Positions 33,601 through 43,893 of a DNA stretch of 64,000 bases are shown here, piece by piece. A program made the position numbers and the translations under genes. The first letter of the stretch is position 1; the number at the start of each line of letters is the position of its first letter. The notes beneath the pieces are model-generated. The model ran no database searches. It was not told where the DNA came from and was given only the letters and a program-made list of their open reading frames with translations. The stretch spans positions 15,177,011 to 15,241,010 of the forward strand of contig CM046004.1 in assembly GCA_025175895.1 (NCBI GenBank), written 5' to 3'. This DNA comes from Wurfbainia villosa (taxonomy: Eukaryota; Streptophyta; Magnoliopsida; Zingiberales; Zingiberaceae).

Positions 33601-34796
33601 AGTGCTGGCACAGACAATGTTTTCCAGAAATCTTCAGTGTTCTTGTTCTTTGTTACTTCCTATTTTCTTGGAATTATCAGTTATGGTCTGGCAATTCCTT
33701 CTGGTCTTTTTGTGCCAGTTATTTTGTGTGGTGCAACTTTTGGACGCCTTGTAGGTATGCTTATGGGTTCACATTCGACTCTTAACCATGGTCTCTTTGC
33801 CGTCCTTGGTTCTGCTTCCCTTCTAGCTGGTTCGATGAGAATGACTGTTTCAGTCTGTGTAATTATGCTAGAATTAACAAACAACCTTCTACTCCTTCCC
33901 CTGGTCATGCTGGTTTTGCTTATATCCAAGACTGTAGCTGATGCTTTTAATTCGGATGTCTATGATTTGATTGTGAAATTGAAGGGGCTCCCTTATCTTG
34001 AATCCCATGCCGAGCCTTACATGCAACAGTTTACAGTTGGTGATGTGGTTAGTGGTCCTTTGCAGGTATTCAATGGGATTGAAAAGGTAAGCAACATATT
34101 CCATGTGCTGAAGAGCACTGGCCATCATGGCTTCCCTGTGGTAGATGAGCCTCCTCTGTCTGATGCACCTGTTCTTTTTGGTCTGATTCTTCGTTCGCAT
34201 CTACTTGTTCTGTTGAAGAGGAAACAATTTCTTTTTACCCGCACAGTTGAAGGTACAGAAGCTTCAAAACAGCTCTCAGCTGATGATTTCGCCAAACGTG
34301 GATCCGGCAAGCATGAAATTATCGAAGGCATCGAGTTGACTGCTGAAGAGATGGATATGTATGTTGATTTACACCCATTCACAAATACTTCACCATACAC
34401 TGTTGTTGAAACGATGTCTTTGGCCAAAGCTCTGATTCTTTTTCGACAAGTGGGTTTGAGACATCTCTTGGTTATCCCCAAGTCCTCTTCGGTATGAAAC
34501 TTCTGCTACTCGATGTATCTGTATATAAGTCAAATCTACTCTGCAACTTTTTTTTTAAAAAAAAAAACAGACGTCTTTTAGAATAAGCAAATCCTTTCAG
34601 TTAATTTTATGGCTTTATGACATTGTTTTTTTTTTTTTGAACAATGCAGAGGGCACCTGTAGTTGGCATATTAACGCGGCATGATTTCATGCCCGAGCAT
34701 ATACTTGGATTGCATCCTTCCCTACTCAGGAGCAACTGGAAGAAATTATGGTTTAGGAAATTGAATCCTAGTGATCTTTGTTTGCTCAAGAAATGA
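30687..34796 (+). CDS. CLC-type chloride/anion channel or transporter (7 exons, frame break in exon 4)
   Basis: The exons are 30687-30940, 31429-31629, 31716-31893, 32255-32513, 32991-33260, 33363-34491 and 34650-34796. All introns are GT-AG and phases agree except at exon 4. The product is about 810 residues with CLC membrane helices. Landmarks are the anion-filter motif GSGIPEVKAYLNG, GKAGPLVH, GGLIMFDV, IPSGLFVPVI and LELTNNLLLLPLV, then two CBS domains (the second ending VGILTRHDFMPEH). Serine in GSGIPE is the type linked to chloride rather than nitrate preference. Alanine replaces the gating glutamate in GKxGP, as reported for some plant CLCs. It probably acts in vacuolar or other endomembranes. 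In exon 4 (about 32478-32492) four bases are missing from the usual PVGGVLFALE segment, which shifts the frame; later exons fit only if those bases are counted. An in-frame second ATG lies at 30759. Confidence 0.93.
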
Positions 34797-35102
34797 CAGC
34801 TGAACTGAAACTGCAGTGTTTAGTTTAATTGGGAATTCATCATTTAGCTTTCCCATACAAATGCTTTATATCGGATGAAATCAGCCTCGTATGAATTTTG
34901 TTTTTGTTTTTGGCCAGTAAGTTCTGTTAAGTTCCTTCTCTACAGTTTTCGATACCAGTAGGACAATTTCATTTTGAATTTGTGGAAATAGGCTTCCCTA
35001 GAGATGCGTTGAATATATATTGGGTGAAGTGCAAGATTGCTTCTGCAGAAATTAATAGGTCTTCTCCTATAAATTAATTGCTTCCCCACTGAAGGTCACG
35101 AA
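34797..35102 (+). other. 3' untranslated region and downstream DNA of the CLC gene
   Basis: No frame or repeat is recognised. AATAAA-type signals are not clean. The region is T-rich and host-like until viral coat-region sequence begins near 35103. Confidence 0.45.
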
Positions 35103-35207
35103 GGAAGGATAATTTTTTTAGGTCCTTGTAGGTTGTATCCTTTATCACTATTGATCCTTGAGTGGGATATTCTGATGAAAATATTCTTCTCATTTGTGAT
35201 AGAACAT
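35103..35207 (-). pseudogene. EPRV block: coat-region fragment
   Basis: Near-copy of 53207-53295 on the minus strand (GATCCTTGAGTGGG, GATGAAAATATT). It encodes the FSSEDP-type stretch of the viral polyprotein's coat region. It marks the left edge of the integrated badnavirus-like sequence and is only about 100 bp. Confidence 0.7.
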
Positions 35208-35257
35208 TCTGCGTTCTCCGTCTTCTTTCAGTCGCAGTGACTAATGCACACCGGACT

Positions 35258-35483
35258 ATGACAAATTGTTAACTCAGGCACCACCATAGATCCAAGAATT
35301 GGAAGGGAAGTCAAAGGAAAGGAGTGAATAGTCTTCAATTACAAACGCCTGAATGACGTAATAATCAAGGTCAATATAGAATGTGTAGAATCAATACGAT
35401 TCTTCAAGAGGTCAGTAAAAGTAAAATTTACTCAAAATTTAACCTCAAAAGTGGCTTTCATAAGGTAGCTATGCATCTGGAGT
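35258..35483 (+). pseudogene. EPRV block: reverse-transcriptase fragment
   Basis: On the plus strand it matches the reverse complement of about 44690-44915 (IDPRxGREVKGKE region, then the N-terminal fingers of the reverse transcriptase). It is frame-shifted near 35360 and carries stops. Its orientation is opposite to the blocks on either side. Confidence 0.75.
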
Positions 35484-36360
35484 ATCTTACTCCCCATTAC
35501 TACACTTTTATAGTTATCTTGTACAAACTAGGGGTGCCAAACCAGGGGGCGCTCATGATTTTGTAATAGTAGGAAGGACGGCTCTCCGAGGCTCTATCCT
35601 TCTTTTTCGTACAAATATGATAACTAGTGGTTAAAGCTTTGTCCTCACGGGTCCACCACTTTTGCGAAGCATCACATGCTACAGTTTGAAAGATGCCATC
35701 GTCCTGTAGGCGTCCTGTAGTAGGTTGGTGGTTTGCTCTAATTGGTCATCCACTCGTTTAGTAGTTGGATACCAATCAGAACACCAGTTATCTTTGGTGT
35801 TTCTATGTTGGCACTCATATTTCTTTAATGAGTGTATCAGTCTAAGTTGTTGAAGTGTGTTTGTGGCTTACACTGTTGCCTATTGTTGTAGGTCATGGAG
35901 CTTTTGCGTGATGTCGTCTTCTGTCTGGAGGTTGTAGGGGAACTTGTATAGGGCTTGCACCAATTGTTGGTATTGTTCAACGAGTTGCAGAGGTTGCTGA
36001 GAACTTTGGTCATTTGCGCTTGAGCTCCCTCGAAGGGTTTTTCTTTTATCTCTTGAAGGGTTGGTACCACGAGTTCCAGCTTGCTCAGGTTCCCTTCCGC
36101 CCATTCTGTAACAAGAAGATAATTTATTAAACGGGATAATACATCGACTAATTGATTATCCTTCTCGTCAATATGTTCAAAATGAATGGGAATCCCTATG
36201 TCGGTGATGTAGTCGGTGAATGCTATCCACCTAACCCTAGAAGACTTGTTCTTGGTTGATTTGTCGAAGAAGTTGATTATGGCTTGACAATCAGTCCTAA
36301 TAATAAGCTCCTTTTTATCAAAATAATAAATCTTTAAGGCTTCTAGTGAATTCAGTGTCT
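35484..36360 (-). pseudogene. EPRV block: RNase H end, polyprotein stop and intergenic region
   Basis: Read on the minus strand this block holds the end of RNase H (DYITDIGIPIHFEHI-like, about 36200), a C-terminal tail with LSKLELVVPTLQEIKEKPF, then non-coding intergenic sequence reaching the upstream part of the viral promoter near 35490. It parallels 43130-43900 and 50230-51014. The coding part contains stops. Confidence 0.8.
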
Positions 36361-36600
36361 AAGGAAAGGTCTTGGATCGGAGTATAGAGGTCCATGAGCT
36401 TGTAGTTCTTACAAGATTTTCCATTAGATCCTTCGAAGGGAGAGAGTTATCCTCAAGTAATACTGATATGGTATGTTTTGGTCTTGGTAATAGTTTGTCA
36501 AAGATAGTCGGGTCCTGCATAGGAACTTGACTAGTGGAGCCAAAACCTTGAAGTTTCGACAATTCTTACGCTTGGTATATTTCGCTACAAGGAGGGTTCA
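36361..36600 (-). pseudogene. EPRV block: N-terminal polyprotein segment, copy 1
   Basis: The minus strand encodes KLQGFGSTSQVPMQDPTIF and LLPRPKHTISVLLEDNSLPS. It is a second, slightly different copy of the segment at about 36820-37034. It directly follows the dUTPase-like segment in the viral sense, with a frame change between them. Its function in the polyprotein was not recognised. Confidence 0.65.
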
Positions 36601-36725
36601 GTATAATTTAGGCAATAGCCTCACTGGCCAAATATAGGCCTTTGTGTCAGAGTGATTGAAAACCACAATAATTATTTCACCTCTATTATCACTATCAATT
36701 ACGCCTGCTCCGACGTCATGACCAA
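36555..36725 (-). pseudogene. dUTPase-like segment in the EPRV polyprotein (broken)
   Basis: On the minus strand, one frame reads GHDVGAGVIDSDNRGEI then VVVFNHSDT. This is close to the dUTPase motif with its catalytic aspartate (GAGVIDxDYRGE) and the following VxLxNHS strand. A second frame then reads EAIA, a stop in the place of Q, and IILNPPCSEIYQA. It resembles the dUTPase motif RIAQxI. dUTPases hydrolyse dUTP and lower uracil incorporation. dUTPase-like regions are known in a few plant pararetroviruses and other retroelements. Here a frame change and a stop show the copy is dead. The N-terminal part of the fold is not visible. The call rests on two motifs. Confidence 0.65.
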
Positions 36726-37034
36726 GTTTCCATGCTGAACTTCATCCGGTGACAAAGAAGCCGAGTTAGGAAGTGCTTGAGAGAGACCCGCTAAATATTG
36801 AATATGTTCGAGGAAGTCATCCTCAGATTCTGAAGTGTCTAAGGAAAGGTCCTTGGACCGGAGTACAGATGCCCATGGGCTTATAGTTCCTGCAAGGTTT
36901 TCCATTAGATCCTTCGAAGGGAGGGAGTTATCCTCAAGTAATACTGATATGGTGTGTTTTGGTCTTGGTAATAGTTTGTCAAAGATAGCTGGGTCCTGCA
37001 TAGGAACTTGTCTAGTGGAGCCAAAACCTGATAC
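36726..37034 (-). pseudogene. EPRV block: N-terminal polyprotein segment, copy 2, next to the leader
   Basis: The minus strand, from 37034 downward, encodes GFGSTRQVPMQDPAIFD, LEDNSLPSKDLMENL and an acidic SESEDDFLEHIQYLAGLSQ stretch, then runs into the dUTPase-like segment. It starts immediately after the primer-binding site, so ORF1 and ORF2 are missing between leader and polyprotein. This is either a deletion or a junction between two blocks. Confidence 0.65.
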
Positions 37035-37317
37035 CAGAGATTTACCCATGTATAGTATAAGCACTTCAAACAGAGATAGACACTAAGTAGACAATGCTTG
37101 AAATGCCAAAAGGACTTACAAAATACAGAGCTTGACTGCAAACACGAAAGACTGGAGGACTCAAACTCTGAGTAGAACTTGTGGGGATTTTCCCCTGCTG
37201 TTCTGCAAAGAGAACTGAGGTGTTTATATAGAAGGGGGAAGAGAGATCGGGTGCTCATTGGGCCCCATCGACGTCTCATCTTACTCCCCACTACTACACC
37301 TTTAAAACTATCCTACA
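37035..37317 (-). promoter_or_regulatory. EPRV promoter, leader and Met-tRNA primer site (reverse orientation)
   Basis: On the minus strand: an as-1-like GATGAGACGTCGATGGG (about 37265-37281), a TATA box TATATAAACA (37222-37231), a leader with TCAGAGTTTGAGTCCTCC, and finally CTCTGGTATCAGG near 37027-37040. The last matches the initiator-tRNA primer site of badnaviruses. It is a near-copy of 51640-51905. Upstream, at 37318-37322, lies the CAAAC duplicated by the insertion of the TRIM/copia composite. Confidence 0.75.
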
Positions 37318-37322
37318 CAAAC

Positions 37323-37521
37323 TGTTGGGAGTATGGAGAATACAATCAAAGTTCCACATTGGTAAGATATGGAAAAGATCATGTGCTTATAAGATAAAAA
37401 GATATCTCTATTGACATGAGACCTTTTGGGTAAAACCCAAAAATAAAACCATGAGGGTTTAGGCTCAAAGTGGATAATATCATGCTATTGTGGAGATATG
37501 TGAATCTTATAGGCACTAACA
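37323..37521 (+). repeat. 5' LTR of the TRIM, with primer site after it
   Basis: 199 bp. Followed at 37522 by ATTGGTATCAGAGTCATGG, a Met-tRNA primer site. Confidence 0.85.
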
Positions 37522-37549
37522 ATTGGTATCAGAGTCATGGTCCATGTCT

Positions 37550-37738
37550 TATCAATGTGAGACTTTGATTGTATTCCCCATACTCCCAACAATCCCCCCT
37601 CAAACGAAGGACCACATTGAGCCCCCCTCAAACTTATCCCTCCTCGAAGGACATTTTCTGCTTGATGTCCGATCTCCAACCCATTAGGACTTCCTGCCAA
37701 CTGTCTGATCCTCCTGACCCAGTTGGACTTTGAATGAC
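37550..37738 (-). repeat. Inverted copy of the TRIM 3' interior and LTR start
   Basis: The reverse complement reads the same as about 42788-42978: GTTGGCAGGAAGTCCTA, ATCGGACATCAAGCAGAAAA, the G-rich polypurine tract and TGTTGGGAGTATG. It lies head to head with the 5' LTR, so the two ends can pair. Such inverted joins can arise by self-integration. Confidence 0.75.
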
Positions 37739-40435
37739 GTTCTTTATGAGACTAGAACTTTAAGCAATGGTATTTATACGTTGGACGTATCCAGTGACAT
37801 TCTCAATATCGAAGCGAGCAACAAGCGTACTCGAAAAGATAATCAATTAGCCTCCTATATGTGGCATTGTCGTTTTGGCCATGTAAGCAAGAAATGCATG
37901 CCCAAATTACACCGATGTGAAATTCTGGAATCGTTTGAATTGAATTCATACGATACATGCGAATCATGCTTAAAAGGCAAGATGACTAAGTTATCTTTTA
38001 CAGGAAAAGGTGAACGGGTGGGAGAGTTGTTAGGTCTAATACATATTGATGTATGTGAACCTATGTCAACTCAAGCTCTAGGAGGCTATAGCTACTTCAT
38101 TACCTTCATCGATGATCACTCACGGTTTGGGTATGTTTTTTTGATGAAACACAAGTCTGAAGCCTTTGAAAGGTTCAAATAATTCAAAAATGAAGTAGAG
38201 AAACAACATGACAAGAGTATTAAAATACTTCGATCGGATCGAGATGGTGAATACTTAAGTCAAGAGTTTCTAGATTATCTAAGAGACAATGGTATATTGT
38301 CTCAATGGACTCCGTCATATACACCGCAGCATAATGGTGTATCTGAGAGGCATAACCGGACCTTGTTGGACATGGTCAGGTCAATGATGAATCATGCGAA
38401 TCTTCCTAAGTCCTTTTGGAGCTATATACTTCAGACAACTGTTTACTTGTTAAACAGAATGCCAACTAAGGCAGTCTCTACTACTCCATATGAGATATGG
38501 AATAGTAAGAAACCTCATGTATCTTACTTGAAGATATGAGATTGTCCTGCTTATGTGAAGCTGACTGTATCAGAAAAATTGGATGTTAAGTCTGATAAAT
38601 ATCTATTTATTGGATATCCTAAGAAAATAGGGGGTTACCAATTCTATCATCCTGCGGAGCAAAAGGTGTTTGTTTCAAGACATGTTGTGTTTCTAGAGAA
38701 AGAGTTTCTCTTACAAGAAAACAGTCGGAGTGTCGTTGAGCTTGAGGAGGCTCGAGAGACTCAAATAGACATCGATGAGATGCCTGGTGAAGCACCACAG
38801 CCGATAACTCATAGTGATGAGCCATCGACTGGACCTATTGAGACACCACATCTTCGTAGATCTAGTAGAACACATAATATTCCTGAGAGATATGGATTTC
38901 TCGTAAGTGAATCGAACGATGTGTTACTCATTGATGATGAGGAGCCTACCAGTTATGAAGAAGTTCTGAAAAGTTCAGAAAGGGATAAGTGGCTTGACGC
39001 CATGAAGTCAGAAATGGATTCCATGTATGAAAATCAAGTTTGGAACTTGGTTGACCCACCTGAAGGCATTAAGCCTATAGGGTGCAAGTGAGTTTTCAAG
39101 AAGAAAACCGACATGGATGGTAATGTGATTACCTATAAGGCTAGATTGGTAGCGAAAGGATATCGTCAAAGCAAGGTGTTGATTATGATGAAACCTATTC
39201 ACCTGTAGCTATGCTTAAATCTATTTAGATGCTCTTGGCCATAGCGGCTCATTATGATTATGAGATATGACAGATGAATGTGAAAATAACTTTACTTAAT
39301 GGAAACCTACTCGAGGACGTGTATATGATATAACCTGAGGGTTTCACATCGGTTGATAAAACCAAGGTATGCAAATTGCGACGGTCTATATATGGACTGA
39401 AACAAGCATCCAGGAGCTAGAATATCCGTTTTGATGAGACAATTAAAAGGTTTGATTTCTCACAAAATACGATTTAACCTTGGTCTCTGAAGAAGGTTAG
39501 TGGGAGTGCAGTCATGTTCCTAGTATTGTATGTCGATGATATATTACTTATAGGAAACGATGTTTTTATCTTACAGTCGGTTAAGATTTGGTTGTCTAAG
39601 ACATTCTCAATGAAATACCTGGGAGAAGGAACCTACATCATCGGGATTAAGATCTATAGAGATAGATCGAAATGGTTGCTTGGTCTTTCGCAGTCTACAT
39701 ATATAGACCGAGTGCTAAAGAGGTTTAGCATGTTGGAATCCAAGAAAGGTTTCCTACCCATCAGGCATGGGATACACCTTTCGAAGTCTATGTGTCCGCG
39801 CACAGAAGACGAGAGGATTTGCATGAGTAAGATTCCCTATGCATCCGCAATAGGATCTATCATGTATGCTATGTTATGTATGAGGCCCGATGTATCATAT
39901 GCTCTGAGTGTCACGAGCAGATACCAGTCTGATCCAGGAATAGATCATTGGGCGGCTGTTAAGATGATCCTTAAGTACTTAAGAAGAACTAAGGATGTGT
40001 TCTTAATATATGGAGAAGGGGACATGGTGATACGCGGGTATACGGATGCCAGCTTCCAAACAGACAAGGATGATTCCAGGTCTCAGTTTGGGTACGTGTT
40101 CACCATGAATGGAGGCGTAATAAGTTGAAAATGTTTCAAGCAAAATACTATAGCGGATTCTACCACTAAGGCAGAATACATTGCAGCTTTGGAAGCGGCA
40201 AAGGAAGCGATTTGGATCAAGAATCTCATTTATGAACTTGATGTGGTCTCATCAATGATCCAAACATATGTTTCGTCGCTATCATCTGATCAAAGAGATC
40301 ATAAGTAGGAAGGAAATACAAATCGAGAAGATTCCCACTGAAAGGAACTTAGCGGATCCTTTAACTAAGGCGTTACCTCAAAATAAGTTTGAGGATCATG
40401 TTAGAGCTTATGGTATTGGATACCGTGGCGATTGA
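37731..40435 (+). pseudogene. Copia (Tork/Angela-like) pol: integrase, reverse transcriptase, RNase H
   Basis: The GAG-pre-integrase zinc region comes first (WHCRFGHV, then TCESCLKGKM). The integrase core follows (IHIDVCEPM, FIDDHSRFGYVF, and YTPQHNGVSERHNR with the catalytic glutamate), then reverse transcriptase (YVDDILLIGND near 39530, SIMYAMLCMRPDVSYAL) and RNase H (GYTDASFQTDKDDS). A last stretch ends at TGA 40433-40435. Stops such as TAA near 38181 and TGA near 38537, and a frame change near 39170, break it. Gag, protease and the 5' LTR are missing. The RNase H motifs and the long LTR after it suggest the Tork/Angela lineage. Confidence 0.9.
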
Positions 40436-40455
40436 CATTAGGCCAAGTGGGAGTT

Positions 40456-42653
40456 TGTTAGTAATATATGAGAGGTGTCCTAAGACAATTGCCTTATGGT
40501 TGTACTATTTATTTGATAAATGAAGATTCACTATTTGAGTATACATATTTTCATGTATTTGATTGGATCTTAAACTCATTTACTGAATGTCCACAATACG
40601 ATTCACAGCATGAGAGAATTTGTGATTGGATCACAACTAGTGAGTATCTCTACATGTGTAATTGTGATGTATTGGAATTATCCTTAGTCGATGAATTGAT
40701 GGATTTGGACACCATCAATTCTATCGAGACTAGCACGAGGTATACTCCTTTGTGTATCCAAGCAGCTGATTCTCACTGGCTGGAGACATTGTGATGCCCG
40801 GAGTTAATCGTGGATGTTAGTTATGGTAACTAGTTCATTGGAGTGACCAGTTGTAAGACTTCATATAGTTCTCTGCATATATGGATATGTCAATGAAATT
40901 CTTATTGCAGCTTAAGTGCGATGTTCCTTTGACTTGCGGTATTCAAGTTATCTTGGTCATGAATACTTATGTTTTGACATCTTAAGCAAACATCTCTGAG
41001 GAGATGTGGACCCGGGATGATTGGGTATAAGTCGAAGTGACCGAAGGTGTTTGAATAGCCTATAAAGGATTCACCACTCCTTGCGAGGAGATGTATACCC
41101 ATGGCCTCTCGTCGGATTGTTACTAAAGTCTTTGGCCAAAGTATTACATGTTTAGAGTAAGGTACTCTTGGATACATATGCAGTAACTAGAATCCATAGA
41201 ATGAGGAAATGATACTTGGGTTGGGTGTGACGTAGTCAACCTAGTGGGGACTGACACAATAGTACATATCCTGAACCAAGTGGGTATAAGATGCGTGAAG
41301 GGAACGGGGCACGAATCATTGTAGCTGCTGAAGGGTTTCAGAAATAGTTCTGGATCAAGCGTTGATTTTTTCGATTAATTGGGGATCATAATGTACTACT
41401 ATGTGCCACTCGTGATCGTTCTATAATTAATGGTTAATTATAGACGGCCAACATAAATCGAGAACCTATTTGGTCACACGCACAACGAGCATAATTCGAA
41501 GGATTTAAAACGAGCTTGAGAATGAGATTCTCAGACCGAGAGAAAATAGGTTTGGTTGGACCAAACAAGGAGCAAACTTGAAATCGTTTCAGTCGCAATG
41601 GAAGCATGGATGGGTCGTGTCTTATGAAGACATGATGGATGAACCAAATTGGTTTGGTTCTAATCCAATGGTGAAGAATAAACCAAAGAGGTTTGGTTTG
41701 TTTTAAACGAATGAACCAAAGTTGGTTCGGTTCGTTTTAATTTAAAATAGACCAACTCGATTCGATTTATTTTAACTTAAGTTATTGGAGCGGGTTAATG
41801 GGTTTTGGTTATGAACCAATAACCATTAGGAGAATGTGTTATATATAAAAATATGGCTTAAGGGTTTTTCGTTGATAACTTGTGTGTTGGAAAACCTAGC
41901 CACCCTCTCCCTCTCTTCTCCTTCGCGCCCAAGGGTTCCACTGCTTTTTGTTGCCGCCCTTCTTTGTTGGTGTCTAGCTGCTGCTGGCCACTCCTCCGGC
42001 GACCCTCCGACGACTCACCTTGGTTCCGGCGACCAAGGGTTGGCCGACCATCCTCTTTGGCCGGCGCAACATCCTCCACCAAGCTGTCCAGATTTCTGGA
42101 CAGCTTCCTCCCTTCGTGTCGGAGCGTTGTTTGGACGACGTTTGGAGCTCCGACAGTGGATAATTTACTGGGGATTCAATCTCCAGTAATCCTCATAGGT
42201 GGAGGACGAAGGATTCGTCAAACGGTTGACGAATACCTCTCTGAAGAAGCGAGTTTTGAGGACTCATTTTTGAATCCGAATTTTGATTCGGATTGTGATC
42301 TTCTCTCGATCACATCATCTTCGACACGAGGCTAGTGACTCGTACAAAGACGAGGCTCGTGGCTTTGTGAAGTCATCCCGACGATACTCGACGTGGATAT
42401 GGATAGAGGTGATTCTAGTGAGAGTCGCTCCGATTGATGCCTTTCCCGCTACACATGATACTTCAGGTATACGTAGAGTAATTTTTTTTTATTGCAAAAT
42501 TTGAAGCTACGATTATGTCTACACATGTACTATGCATGTGTGTGGTGTGTGTGTTATAATAAATTAGATTTATTGCTTTTTATTTCTTCCGCTGTGCACA
42601 TGTTTATGAAACATGTTCGAACACACACTCGCCGCAGTGCCGGAAACCCAATA
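40456..42653 (+). mobile_element. Long LTR of the copia element, followed by a primer site
   Basis: Starts TGTTAGTAATATATGAG after the tract GCCAAGTGGGAGT and ends GGAAACCCAATA at 42653. It is about 2.2 kb, with a TATA box TTATATATAAAA near 41838, a C/T-rich presumed R region (about 41900-42130) and a U5. Directly after it comes ATTGGTATCAGAGG, a primer-binding site. An LTR preceded by a polypurine tract and followed by a primer site means the unit is circularly permuted or is the join of two tandem elements. Small frames within it (for example at 41836-42335) have no domain. Confidence 0.75.
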
Positions 42654-42930
42654 ATTGGTATCAGAGGCATGGTCCATGTCAAGCCATGAACCTCGAACAA
42701 AGGAAGTGGAGCTCCCATGTCTGGATCTAGAGAACCAGACACCAGACAGGAAGTCCAGTTGGGCCAGCAGAGCTGGACAACTGACAAAAAGTCCAACTGG
42801 GTCAAGAGGACCAGATAGTTGGCAGGAAGTCCTAGTGGGTTGAAGATCGGACATCAAGCAGAAAATGTCCTTCGAGGAGGGATAAACTTGAGGGGGGGGG
42901 CTCAATGTGGTCCTTCGTTTGAGGGGGGAT
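42654..42930 (+). mobile_element. TRIM-like interior with primer site and polypurine tract
   Basis: Begins ATTGGTATCAGAGGCATGG and ends in two G-rich purine tracts (AACTTGAGGGGGGGGG and GTTTGAGGGGGGAT) before the LTR at 42931. It contains short direct repeats (CCAGACACCAGACAGGAAGTCC / CCAGATAGTTGGCAGGAAGTCC). No gene. Confidence 0.7.
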
Positions 42931-43129
42931 TGTTGGGAGTATGAGGAATATAATCAAAGTCCCACATTGGTAAGATATGGAAAAGATCATGTGCTTATAA
43001 GATAAAAAGATATCTCTATTTACATAAGACATTTTGAGTAAAGCCCAAAAATAAAACCATGAGGGCTTAGGCTCAAAGTGGACAATATCATGCTATTGTG
43101 GAGATACGTGAATCTTATAGGCACTAACA
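42931..43129 (+). repeat. 3' LTR of the TRIM
   Basis: 199 bp, the same length as the 5' LTR, with a small number of substitutions. Followed by the duplication CAAAC. Confidence 0.85.
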
Positions 43130-43134
43130 CAAAC

Positions 43135-43893
43135 TAGGGGCGCCAAACCAAGGGGCGCTCATGGTTTTGTAATAGTAGGAAGGACGGCTCCCGGAGGCTC
43201 AATCCTTCTTTTTCGTACAAACATGATAACTAGTGGTTAAAACCTTGTCCTCATGGGTCCACCACTTCCGAGAAGCATCACATGCTACAGTTTGAAAGAT
43301 GCCATCCTCCTGTAGGCATCCTGTAGTAGGTTGGCGGTTTGCTCTAATTAGTCATCCACTTGCCTAGTAGCTGAATACCAATTAGACCACTAGTTATCTT
43401 TGGTGCTTCTCTGTTGGTACTCATATTTCTTCAATGAGTGTATCAGTCTAAGCCGTTGAAGTGCGTTTGTGGCTTGCACTGCTGCCTGCTGTTGTAGGTC
43501 ATGGAGCTTTTGTGTGATGTTGTCTTCTGTTTAGAGGCTGTAGGGGAACTTGTATAGGGCTTGCACCAATTGTTGGTATTGTTCAACGAGTTGCAGAGGT
43601 TGTTGAGAACTTTGGTCATCTCGCTGAGCCAGCTCCTCGAAGGGTTTTTCCTTTATCTCTTGAAGGGCTGATACCATGAGTTCCAGCTTGCTCAGGGTCT
43701 CTTCCGGCCATTCTGTAATAAGAAGATAATTTATTAAACAAGATAATGCATTGGCTAATTGATTATCCTTCACGTCAATATGTTCAAAATGAATGGGAAT
43801 CCCTATGCCGGTGATGTAGTCGGTGAATGCTAACCACCTAACCCTGGAAGGCTTGTTGTTGGCTGATTTGTCGAAGAAGCTGATTATGGCTTG
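43135..43893 (-). pseudogene. EPRV block: intergenic region and C-terminal tail of the polyprotein
   Basis: The minus strand carries the intergenic region (43135-43500), then, further upstream in the viral sense, the tail KLELMVSALQEIKEKPFEE and the RNase H end (IHFEHIDVKDNQLANALS) with a stop. It is the same layout as 35484-36360, but with fewer changes. Confidence 0.8.

Larger units (their letters stand above)
37323..43129 (+). mobile_element. TRIM/copia composite (5.8 kb) inserted in the EPRV
   Basis: Two 199-bp LTRs (37323-37521 and 42931-43129), TGTTGGGAGTATG...GGCACTAACA, are flanked by the 5-bp duplication CAAAC (37318-37322 and 43130-43134). LTRs this short, with a primer site and a polypurine tract, fit a TRIM. 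The interior, however, holds an inverted piece of the TRIM itself (37550-37738), a copia pol, a copia LTR, and then the TRIM-like interior (42654-42930). The interrupted viral sequence reads on from one side to the other, so insertion as a unit, or insertion followed by internal capture, is supported. The order of events is open. Confidence 0.8.

Noticed and set aside
41836..42335. Pro/Ser-rich frames in the copia LTR
   Set aside because: Located after a TATA box in an LTR's R/U5; no domain, and such frames are common in plant LTRs.
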